Source of the DNA: Coriobacteriia bacterium
Lineage (GTDB): Bacteria > Actinomycetota > Coriobacteriia > Anaerosomatales > PALSA-660
Direction: 5' to 3'
Assembly: GCA_030652345.1 (NCBI GenBank)
Contig: JAUSAU010000034.1
Coordinates: 1 to 11,348, forward strand
Length of the DNA: 11,348 nucleotides
Position 1 is the first letter of the stretch; every line of letters begins with the position of its first letter. Below are positions 1-6,599 of the stretch, in pieces. A program made the translations under genes and the position numbers. The notes beneath the pieces are model-generated. The model was given only the letters and a program-made list of their open reading frames with translations, did not search any database and was not told where the DNA came from.

Positions 1-846
1 ATCGGCGAGACGACGTGCGACGGCAAGAAGAAGATCTTCGAGCTGCTGCGCGCCTACAAGCCGGTGCACGTCATGCAGCTCCCGTTCGACGCCGAGCGCC
101 CCGGCGCCTATGAGCAGTGGCGCGCCGAGATCGAGCGCATCAAGGAGTTCATCGAGGAGAGCGTCGGCGCCGTCATCGAGCCGGAGGCCGTCCGCGCCGA
201 GATCCGCCGCTCGAACGAACTGCGCGACTTGCTCGCTGATGTGGATGAGTCGTTCCGCTCCGACTCGCCCCCGATGACCTGGACGCAGATGCTCACGGTG
301 ATGCACACCGGCGACTTCATCGTGGACCAGACCGAGTACCGCGAGAAGCTGCGCGAGCTCGCCGCGGTGCTGCGGGAGGCCGGACCCGGGCCGTCGCGCC
401 CGGGAGCGCCGCGGGTGCTCGTGACCGGCACGCCCATGTCGCCCGACACGAACAAGGTCATGCGGCTCGCCGAAGAGGCCGGCGCGGTGGTCGTGGCGCA
501 CGACGCGTGCAGCGGCACGAAGTGCATCGACCGGCGCGTGGACGAGACGGGCGACCCGTTCGAGGCGCTCACCGCCTACACCCTCGGCGTGCCCTGCGCG
601 TGCATGAGCCCGAACCCGGGCCGGGTCGACTTGCTGCGCCGCTCCGTGGCGGAGTACCGGGTCGGCGGCGTCATCGACACCGTCTGGCAGGGCTGCCACA
701 CCTTCAACGTCGAGTCCGTCGATGTCGCCCGCGTGACGCGCACCGAGCTCGAGATCCCCTACCTCAAGCTCGAGACCGACTACTCGGACAACGACACCGA
801 GCAGCTACGGACCCGCATCGAGGCGTTCGTCGAGCGTATCGCCTGA
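1..846 (+). CDS. Double-cubane-cluster reductase / 2-hydroxyacyl-CoA dehydratase family protein (5' partial)
   Basis: The reading frame is open from base 1 and stops at 844-846, so 281 C-terminal residues are visible. By comparison with the complete paralogue at 6600-7883, about 142 N-terminal residues are missing. The visible part opens with IGETTCDGKKK, the family motif found near residue 143 of that paralogue and in E. coli YjiM. Later come VTGTPM (141-146), a DAC..TKC stretch (C170, C175), CACMSP (C199, C201), a QGCHT motif (C232) and the C-terminal LETDYS motif. These cysteines are the kind that ligate the [8Fe-9S] double-cubane cluster in DCCP or a [4Fe-4S] cluster in 2-hydroxyacyl-CoA dehydratases; which residues ligate is inferred. 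The product should be a cytoplasmic ATP-activated reductase of unknown substrate. C175 has no counterpart in the paralogue. The 3' end overlaps the convergent permease gene by 42 bases. The family assignment is firm and the reaction is unknown. Confidence 0.88.
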   Translation: MGETTCDGKKKIFELLRAYKPVHVMQLPFDAERPGAYEQWRAEIERIKEFIEESVGAVIEPEAVRAEIRRSNELRDLLADVDESFRSDSPPMTWTQMLTVMHTGDFIVDQTEYREKLRELAAVLREAGPGPSRPGAPRVLVTGTPMSPDTNKVMRLAEEAGAVVVAHDACSGTKCIDRRVDETGDPFEALTAYTLGVPCACMSPNPGRVDLLRRSVAEYRVGGVIDTVWQGCHTFNVESVDVARVTRTELEIPYLKLETDYSDNDTEQLRTRIEAFVERIA

Positions 847-1950
847 CGAGCGTCGCGCCTCGACCCAGCCCGTGACGACGAGCGCCACGGCGATCGTCCC
901 GTAGGTCACGAAGCTGCGGAAGAACTCCCCGATCGCCGGACTGCCCGTGAGCGCCTGGCCCGCAAGCGGCGAGAGCACGAACATCGTGTGGAAGACCGCC
1001 GTGCCCACGAGCGCGTGGCGGATCCGGGCGTTTCGCACGGTCGCCCCGCCCGCGAGCAGCGCGGCCCCGGCGAGGAACCCGACGTTGCGGTGCGCCGTGT
1101 AGGTCTGCAGCATGCCGATGTTCTGCAGCCAGACGACCTGCCCCACGGAGGCCACCACCGTCGAGACGATGAGCGCGAAGCGCTTGAGCCGGGCGGGGTC
1201 GAGCCCGGCGAGCCGCGCGCCGGCCGGATCGAGGCCGACCGCGCGCAGGTGGGCGCCCGTCCGGCTGCGCAGGAGCCGCGTGAGCAGCCAGGCGGTCAGC
1301 GCGACGACCAACAACGTGGCGACCGGCACGATGAGCACGCCGATCCGCACCGGGATCGCGAGGTCCAGCGCGCGTCGGAGTATGGCGAAGTCCACGGTGT
1401 CGCGCAGTCCGATCCCGCGTGAGAGCACCATCTCGGGGTTGTGCGACGGCAGCACGGTCCCGTAGCCGGCCATGAAGACGATCCGGTAGATGCCGTCGGC
1501 GAGGAACCCGAGGATGATGCCGACGATCATCTCGCGCCCGGGCGCCCGCTCCATGCACCACGCCACCGCGATCCCGCCGAGGTAGCCGAGTGCCACGCCG
1601 ATGAGCACGGCGATCGCGAGCCCCGGCAGCCCGCCGATGCCGAGGTCGTTGACCACGACCAGGCCGATCTGACCGCCGAGTGCGCCGATGACCACGCTGA
1701 AGTTCAGCCCGAGGCCCGCCACGATCGGCACGATCAGCGCCAGGGTGAACAGCGAGTCGCGGGCGATGCGGGTCATCACCTCGCCGGCGACGAAGCCGAA
1801 CGGCAGCCCCGCCACCGAGTACTCGATGACCGCGATCCCGACGAAGATCGCCGGGACGAGCCACTCGCGCAGCGCAGCGCGCCCGCGGGCGCCGGTCAAC
1901 GCGGCGCGGGCGCGCTCGATGATCGAGCCCCGAGGCATGCCGACAGTCAT
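805..1950 (-). CDS. ABC transporter permease, second subunit (BPD_transp_2 type)
   Basis: A 381-residue polytopic membrane protein and probably one half of the transmembrane channel of the importer. Hydrophobic segments run from about residue 30 to 365, including 66-100, 109-132, 140-160, 200-225 and 258-276. GLGLNFS (80-85) is the conserved segment typical of sugar, nucleoside and branched-chain amino acid permeases. The cytoplasmic coupling-loop-like stretch RSRTGAHLRAVGLDPAGA (229-246) is where the ATPase should dock. The ATG at 1950 is chosen because it overlaps the stop of the preceding permease (ATGA) and has a GAAGG ribosome-binding site just upstream. The last 13 codons and the stop run antisense to the convergent DCCP gene. 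It is last in the minus-strand cluster. The family is clear and the substrate cannot be read from sequence. Confidence 0.9.
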   Translation of the reverse strand: MTVGMPRGSIIERARAALTGARGRAALREWLVPAIFVGIAVIEYSVAGLPFGFVAGEVMTRIARDSLFTLALIVPIVAGLGLNFSVVIGALGGQIGLVVVNDLGIGGLPGLAIAVLIGVALGYLGGIAVAWCMERAPGREMIVGIILGFLADGIYRIVFMAGYGTVLPSHNPEMVLSRGIGLRDTVDFAILRRALDLAIPVRIGVLIVPVATLLVVALTAWLLTRLLRSRTGAHLRAVGLDPAGARLAGLDPARLKRFALIVSTVVASVGQVVWLQNIGMLQTYTAHRNVGFLAGAALLAGGATVRNARIRHALVGTAVFHTMFVLSPLAGQALTGSPAIGEFFRSFVTYGTIAVALVVTGWVEARRSSGDTLDERLDAGP

Positions 1951-2996
1951 CGGGCCGCCTTCGCACGCGCGCTGCGGGAGCCGCGGATCATCGCATAGAG
2001 CAGGACGCCGTTGGTGATGAGCACGCGGACGACGTCGGAGAGTTCCGGCACGAGCAGCGCGTTGGCCAACGGCGTCGAGAACACGAGGATCGTACTGAAC
2101 AGCAACGTCCCGAGCAGCGCGCTCGAGACGTTGAAGCGCCCGTCGGCACCGCTCCCGCCGATGAGGATCGACGCGGCCGCCGGGAACGCGAGCATGAGCG
2201 GCGCGCTGTAGAGCTGCAGGAAGCCGTACGTGTGGGCGTAGAGCGTGATGCCCACGGCGGCGATGACGGTGGACAGGACGGCGGCGGCGATCTGCAGGCG
2301 CCCGAGCGGAACGCCGGCGGCCCGCGCGAAGACGGGGTTGTCGGCGGCGACCGCGGTCACCACCCCCCACCTGCTCCGGCACCCGAGCGCCACGAGTGCG
2401 GCGACGAGCCCCACGGCGAGGAGCGTGCCCGTCGGCACCCGCACCCCGAGGACTGCGAACTCGCCGAGGCGGTCGAGCACGTGACCGAACCACTGCGCGA
2501 GGTTCGTCTGCGGGCGCAGGCCCTGCCCTCCGATAGGCCACAGCATCTTCGGGTTCGTGAAGGGCGCCACTCCCCAGAAGATCGCGCCCAGATAGACCGC
2601 CGAGAAGCCCGAGAACGTGCCAACGACCTCCTCGTTGCCGCGCACCCCGCGCAGCAGCGCACCATAGGCCGCCCCGACCGGTATCGCGAACAACACGGCG
2701 AGCGCGAGAGCCGCCGCGAGCCCGAGCGGCCCTGTGAGTCGCATCTCGAGCGCGACCACCATCCCGAGCAGCCCCGGCAGGACGCTCAGTGGCATCCCAT
2801 AGTTCATCCCGAGCCCCGCGCGCAGCATCGGCACGAGCGAGAGGACCAACACACCGTTCATGGCGACCCGCAGCAGCGTGTCTCCGAGCAGGCCAGCGAC
2901 CGGGAGGCCGAGCGCGATCGCCGCGCCGATCATCACCGCGAGGAACGCGATGACGACGACCTGAGCGACATCGGGACGGAAGCGGGCCGCGATCAC
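1947..2996 (-). CDS. ABC transporter permease, first subunit (BPD_transp_2 type)
   Basis: A 349-residue integral membrane protein and the probable partner of the permease that follows it. Hydrophobic helices are visible at about 11-33, 44-60, 68-84, 90-115, 127-145, 189-206, 233-252, 264-280 and 293-318. GLGMNYGMPL (61-70) parallels GLGLNFS of the second permease, and RSRWGVVTAVAADNPVFA (207-224) is the cytoplasmic loop expected to contact the ATPase. The GTG at 2996 is preferred: it overlaps the ATPase stop as GTGA, and translation from further upstream would give an arginine/proline-rich leader that is only a shadow of the ATPase frame. Its stop overlaps the next ATG by four bases, so the two permeases are probably translationally coupled and made in equal amounts. 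The pairing resembles nucleoside-type importers with two unequal permeases, but the cargo is unknown. Confidence 0.9.
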   Translation of the reverse strand: MIAARFRPDVAQVVVIAFLAVMIGAAIALGLPVAGLLGDTLLRVAMNGVLVLSLVPMLRAGLGMNYGMPLSVLPGLLGMVVALEMRLTGPLGLAAALALAVLFAIPVGAAYGALLRGVRGNEEVVGTFSGFSAVYLGAIFWGVAPFTNPKMLWPIGGQGLRPQTNLAQWFGHVLDRLGEFAVLGVRVPTGTLLAVGLVAALVALGCRSRWGVVTAVAADNPVFARAAGVPLGRLQIAAAVLSTVIAAVGITLYAHTYGFLQLYSAPLMLAFPAAASILIGGSGADGRFNVSSALLGTLLFSTILVFSTPLANALLVPELSDVVRVLITNGVLLYAMIRGSRSARAKAAR

Positions 2997-4546
2997 GAGG
3001 CGGCCGCCTTCTCGCCGATGACCGCGAGCTCGATGGCGACGCGGTCGTAGGGCGGGCGGAACTCGGAGGCGGCACGGCCGTCGCGCAGGACGACGATCCG
3101 GTCGCACAGCCGCTCGAGCTCTGCGACCTCGCCCGACACGACGACGATCGCGACGCCCTCCGTGGCGATGCCCGCCAGCGAGCGCAGAACGATCTCCTTG
3201 GCCGCGACATCTATGCCGCGCGTGGGCTCGGCCACGACGAGCGCGCGGGGGCCTGCGGCGACCGCCCGCGCGATGGCGACCTTCTGCTGGTTGCCGCCCG
3301 ACAGCTCCCCGACCGCCTGCCGGACGCTGTCGCAGCGCACATCGAAGCGGGCGACGAGGTCGGCCGCCACCGACTCGAGCTCGGCGCGGTCTATGAGTCC
3401 TCCCGAAGGCGCGTGCCCGGCCCGCACGAAGCGTCGGCCGGCGACGAGTGACGGGAAGCCGATGTTGAGCGCGACGGACTCGCGCAGAGCCAGTCCGACA
3501 TCGCGCCGGTTCTCCGACACGATCGCGAGGCGGCCGTTCTCGAGCGAGACAGGATCGCCCGGCGTGAGGCGCCGTCCGTCCACGACGACTCGGCCCGAGA
3601 CATGGTAGAGGCCCAGCAGACCGGCCGCGATAGCGAGGCGCCCGTGACCGGACTGTGCCGTGACGCCGACGATCTCGCCGCCGCGGACGGACAGGGAGAG
3701 CCCGGCGAGAGCGTCTCCGGGGAGGGCGACCGCGAGCTCTTCGATCTCGAGGACGGGCGCCCCGGCAGGAATCCCTGGTGTGCGGACGGACTCGTCACCG
3801 TCGCGCCCGACCATCAGGCGAGCGAGCTCGAACGTGTCCGCCTCGCCGCGAGCGAGCGTGGCCACGACGCGTCCGTCCCGCAGCACGGTGATGCGGTCGG
3901 CGAGCTCGACCACCTCAGGCAGCCGGTGCGTGACGAGCAGGACCCCGACGCCGTCGGCGGCAAGTGAGCGCATCATCGTGCCCAGCGAGGCGGCCTCGCT
4001 TGCGGACAGCGCCGCACTCGGTTCGTCGAGGATGAGGGTCTTGAGCGCGGTTCGGTCAGCCTCGCGGGCCGCCTCGACCAGCTGCCTCGCCCCGATCGGG
4101 AGGTCATCGACGAGTCGGTCGGGCTCCACCGTGGCCCCCAGCCGCGCCAGGATCTGCTCGGCACGCGCGCGCATCGCCGCCGTGTCGACCGGCGCCCACG
4201 GCAGCCGGCCGCTCACCGGCTCGACGCCCAGCGCGATGTTCTCAGCGACGGTCATGCCCGGGATGAGCGCCAGCTCCTGGTGCACGAGCCCGATGCCGAG
4301 GGCGAGCGCCTCGATCGGACCGGGGACCGAGACCGGCTCGCCGTCGAGAAGCACCCGGCCCTCGAAGCCGTCCGTCTCCGCGATGACGGGGTCACCGAAC
4401 AGCACGCGGCACAGCGTGCTCTTGCCCGAACCGTTCTCACCCACGAGCGCATGGATCTCGCCGGGGCGGACCTCGAGCGAGACGCAGTCGAGCGCCACGG
4501 CTGAGCCGAAGCGCTTCGTCACCCTCTCTATGGCAAGAACCGACAC
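2993..4546 (-). CDS. ABC transporter ATP-binding protein with two fused nucleotide-binding domains
   Basis: A 517-residue cytoplasmic ATPase with two tandem ABC domains, the architecture of sugar and nucleoside importers (RbsA/MglA-like). Domain 1 has Walker A GENGSGKST (36-44), Q-loop Q90, a degenerate signature LPIGARQ (149-155), Walker B LILDEP (171-176) and the switch histidine H207. Domain 2 has an eroded Walker A (around 294-303, no GKS/T), a canonical signature LSGGNQQ (415-421), Walker B LVVAEP (435-440), and serine (S471) instead of the switch histidine. Such asymmetry is typical of this family, where one composite site is catalytic. The GTG at 4546 is chosen because the protein then begins at the usual first beta strand (VLAIERVTKRFG) with a GGGGG ribosome-binding site four bases upstream. 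An earlier GTG at 4597 would lie inside a hairpin. It lies between the lipoprotein and permease genes. Confidence 0.92.
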   Translation of the reverse strand: MSVLAIERVTKRFGSAVALDCVSLEVRPGEIHALVGENGSGKSTLCRVLFGDPVIAETDGFEGRVLLDGEPVSVPGPIEALALGIGLVHQELALIPGMTVAENIALGVEPVSGRLPWAPVDTAAMRARAEQILARLGATVEPDRLVDDLPIGARQLVEAAREADRTALKTLILDEPSAALSASEAASLGTMMRSLAADGVGVLLVTHRLPEVVELADRITVLRDGRVVATLARGEADTFELARLMVGRDGDESVRTPGIPAGAPVLEIEELAVALPGDALAGLSLSVRGGEIVGVTAQSGHGRLAIAAGLLGLYHVSGRVVVDGRRLTPGDPVSLENGRLAIVSENRRDVGLALRESVALNIGFPSLVAGRRFVRAGHAPSGGLIDRAELESVAADLVARFDVRCDSVRQAVGELSGGNQQKVAIARAVAAGPRALVVAEPTRGIDVAAKEIVLRSLAGIATEGVAIVVVSGEVAELERLCDRIVVLRDGRAASEFRPPYDRVAIELAVIGEKAAAS

Positions 4547-4563
4547 CGCGCCCCCGAACGAAC

Positions 4564-4597
4564 GTGCGGGGCCGCCGCGTTCGCGACGGCCCCGCAC
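4564..4597 (-). terminator. Intergenic hairpin between lipoprotein and ATPase genes (attenuator or mRNA-stabilising stem)
   Basis: Arms 4564-4578 and 4583-4597 form a 15-pair stem with one G-U pair in the minus-strand RNA, closed by a four-base loop. It begins 12 bases after the lipoprotein stop and ends 17 bases before the ATPase GTG. The bases that follow it in the transcript (GUUCGUUCGG) are not a U-tract, so a full rho-independent terminator is unlikely. A partial terminator or a 3'-end-protecting stem is the better reading: it would leave the binding protein in excess over the membrane components, as is common in ABC importer operons. The structure is seen directly; the role is inferred. 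Confidence 0.65.
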
Positions 4598-4609
4598 CTC
4601 GCGTCGATC

Positions 4610-5740
4610 CTAGTAGTACACCGAATCCATGATGATCATGTAGTAGTTGTCCTTGCCCATGTACTTGTCGAAGCTGACCGGCACGCCGGCGACCTTCTCC
4701 GCCATCGCCGCGAGCTTCGCCGGGTCCTTGCCGTCGAAGCCGTCCTCGACCATGGCCTTCGCCACCTCGACACCATACTCGGGGAAGAAGACGCCGAGCG
4801 GGATCGGCCAGGTCGACATGCGTCCGGCGTTGCCGCCCTCGGCGACCTTGGCCTTGATCTGCTCGTTGAGCGCGGCGGTGTCGAGACCCTTAGCCGGCAC
4901 CTCGATGCCGAGTGCCGCCGGGTAGCCCTGCGTGGGGGTCGGGCAGCACTGCTCGGGCATGATCGCCTTCGCCTTCATGACCTCCGCGATGATGACGTCC
5001 TGCATGCCGCAATTGCTGCCGAACACAGCGGTGTCCTTGCCGTACTTCGCGAACTGCTTGGGCAGGTCCTCCTTGAGGAACTGCTGCATAGCGCCATCGG
5101 CCTCGGTGTTCGGGTCCGGCGTCATGATGAAGACGAATTTCATGCCGCGCTTCTCGGCCTCCGCCTTCATGACGTCACGGCGCTGAGCGAGCAGCTCCTT
5201 GGCCATGTGGCTCTGGAACGAGTAGTGGATGAGCGTCTTGGCGCCCATCTTCTGCGACTTGTCGACGATGTTGATACCGCGCTTCACCGCATCGGTGTCG
5301 AGCGCAAGGTCGATGTACTTCGCCATCTGGTCCGGGTCGTCCCAGATCGGCGCCGTGATGACCTTCATGTCCGGGCGCTGCTCCTTGATCTTCTGGATCG
5401 CGGGCAGGATGCCGGTGTAGCCGGCGGCGATGACGATCGCCTTGACCTGCGGGTCGGCGGCGAGGCCCTCGATCTGCGACATCGCGGTCTCCTGCTCGGC
5501 CGTGAAGTCCTCCGGCAGCACGAGGTGCTTGATCTGCTTCCCGTACTTCGCGACGACCTTCTCCCCGCCGCGGTACTCGTCCTCGGATGCCGAGAACGCC
5601 GGCGAGACGACGCCGATCTTGTAGTCGGCCTTGGCGTCCTTGGCCGGCGCGCCCGAGTCGGCGCTCTTCGCGCTGCAGCCGGCTCCCGCCAGCAGTGCTG
5701 CGACGAGTGCCGCTGCGACGGCGATACGAACGTGCTTCAT
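4610..5740 (-). CDS. DUF3798-type ABC substrate-binding lipoprotein
   Basis: A 376-residue exported lipoprotein. The first 21 residues are a lipoprotein signal peptide: MKHVR, a hydrophobic stretch, then the lipobox LAGAGC with the lipidated cysteine at C22. A polar linker runs to about residue 38 and the mature fold starts at YKIGVVSPAF. The body resembles, from memory, the DUF3798 family, which has a type I periplasmic-binding-protein fold: SEDEYRGGEKV (52-62), EQETAMSQIEGLA (82-94), KSQKMGAKT (161-169) and EQCCPTPTQGYPAALGIE (263-280). It should bind an unknown small ligand outside the membrane and hand it to the permeases. The ATG at 5740 is preceded by a strong GGGGAGG ribosome-binding site (5743-5749). 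Its position between the activase and ATPase genes ties the importer to the reductase. The ligand cannot be deduced. Confidence 0.9.
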   Translation of the reverse strand: MKHVRIAVAAALVAALLAGAGCSAKSADSGAPAKDAKADYKIGVVSPAFSASEDEYRGGEKVVAKYGKQIKHLVLPEDFTAEQETAMSQIEGLAADPQVKAIVIAAGYTGILPAIQKIKEQRPDMKVITAPIWDDPDQMAKYIDLALDTDAVKRGINIVDKSQKMGAKTLIHYSFQSHMAKELLAQRRDVMKAEAEKRGMKFVFIMTPDPNTEADGAMQQFLKEDLPKQFAKYGKDTAVFGSNCGMQDVIIAEVMKAKAIMPEQCCPTPTQGYPAALGIEVPAKGLDTAALNEQIKAKVAEGGNAGRMSTWPIPLGVFFPEYGVEVAKAMVEDGFDGKDPAKLAAMAEKVAGVPVSFDKYMGKDNYYMIIMDSVYY

Positions 5741-5786
5741 TGCCTCCCCTTTCGTGGTGGGCCCCTGTGAGCCCCCTGACATCTCA

Positions 5787-5808
5787 CGGCGCCACGATGG
5801 TCGCGCCG
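5787..5808 (-). promoter_or_regulatory. Hairpin in the 98-base gap before the lipoprotein gene
   Basis: CGGCGC (5787-5792) and GCGCCG (5803-5808) form a perfect 6-base stem with a 10-base loop. Beside it is a weaker pair, GTGAG (5767-5771) with CTCAC (5783-5787). This is the only sizeable gap in the minus-strand cluster besides the hairpin region ahead of the ATPase. I see no U-tract and no convincing promoter in it. It may be an mRNA processing or attenuation point, but in sequence this GC-rich short stems are expected by chance. Confidence 0.3.
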
Positions 5809-5838
5809 ATGTACCCCGTTCGTGAGCGGTTCTGCGGC

Positions 5839-6594
5839 TCAGGTGCTCAGCGCCGCCCCATGCAGTGCGGCACCGTACGCCCCCACGGTCTGAGCCTCCG
5901 CGGGCACGAGCACGGCGCCCGCGAACCCGTCCGTAACCAATCGGACCATCGCGGGGTTCTTGGCGACACCACCCGCGAAGACCAGCGCGCCCGATGCACC
6001 GATGCGCTTGAGCGAGCCGAGTGTGCGCGTCGCGATGGACTCGTGCAGACCGAGTGAAATGCGCGCGCGGTCCTCGCCGCGGTGAACGAGGCCGGTCACC
6101 TCGCTCTCCGCGAACACCGTGCACATCGATGAGATGCGGATGCCGCTCTCTGCGCTCAGAGCTGCCGCGCCCAGTTCCTCGATCGAGTAGCCGAGCGCAC
6201 GGGCCATGACCTCGAGGAACTTGCCGGTGCCGGCCGCGCACTTGTCGTTCATCTCGAAGTCCGCGACGCCTCCGGACGCGTTCAGAGCAATGACCTTCGT
6301 ATCCTGGCCGCCGATGTCGAGAACGGCGCTTGCCTGCGGGAACAGCGCGTGCGCCCCGAGCGCGTAGGCCTTGATCTCGGTGATGACCTCGGCGGCGAAC
6401 GCCTCACGCGCGACGTGCCGCCCGTAGCCCGTGGCGACCACCACATCGTGGCCGCCAAGGGCTAGCAGGGTCTCGCATACGGCGCGCGGATCGTACCCGG
6501 TGTCGAGGACGGCCGTGTCGGCGACCGTGTCCCCATCGAGCCACACCGCGTCGATGCTTCGCGAGCCGATGTCGATGCCGAGTACGCGTGTCAC
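5839..6594 (-). CDS. Acyl-CoA dehydratase activase / DCCP reductase (HgdC/YjiL family ATPase)
   Basis: A 251-residue protein of the BcrA/BadF/HgdC ATPase family (ASKHA fold). Members are homodimers bridged by one [4Fe-4S] cluster and use ATP to inject a low-potential electron into a partner dehydratase or reductase. Visible motifs are the phosphate-1 loop GIDIGSRSIDAV (6-17), DIGGQDTK (93-100), NDKCAAGTGKF (116-126) and SSMCTVFAESEV (155-166), then GGVAKN (208-213). C119 and C158 sit where the two cluster cysteines of HgdC-type activators lie, one pair per dimer. The GTG at 6594 gives the usual VTRVLGIDIG amino terminus, five bases after the upstream stop. Length matches YjiL of E. coli (about 255 residues). 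Its partner should be the immediately upstream DCCP-like protein and possibly also the paralogue at 1-846, which has no activase visible beside it in this window. Confidence 0.94.
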   Translation of the reverse strand: MTRVLGIDIGSRSIDAVWLDGDTVADTAVLDTGYDPRAVCETLLALGGHDVVVATGYGRHVAREAFAAEVITEIKAYALGAHALFPQASAVLDIGGQDTKVIALNASGGVADFEMNDKCAAGTGKFLEVMARALGYSIEELGAAALSAESGIRISSMCTVFAESEVTGLVHRGEDRARISLGLHESIATRTLGSLKRIGASGALVFAGGVAKNPAMVRLVTDGFAGAVLVPAEAQTVGAYGAALHGAALST

Positions 6595-6599
6595 GGACG

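Noticed and set aside
805..3210. An 801-residue minus-strand reading frame spanning both permeases and the ATPase end
   Set aside because: Only the part from 1950 down encodes a recognisable membrane protein; the rest is an arginine/proline/alanine-rich shadow of the first permease and ATPase in another frame.
4547..4597. An earlier GTG (4597) as the ATPase start
   Set aside because: It would put start and initial codons inside the strong hairpin and add an arginine/glycine-rich leader before the normal ABC domain beginning at VLAIERVTKRFG.
5741..6241. A longer lipoprotein gene starting as far back as 6241
   Set aside because: The extra residues are antisense-frame shadow of the activase; the ATG at 5740 has a strong ribosome-binding site and starts a proper lipoprotein signal peptide.
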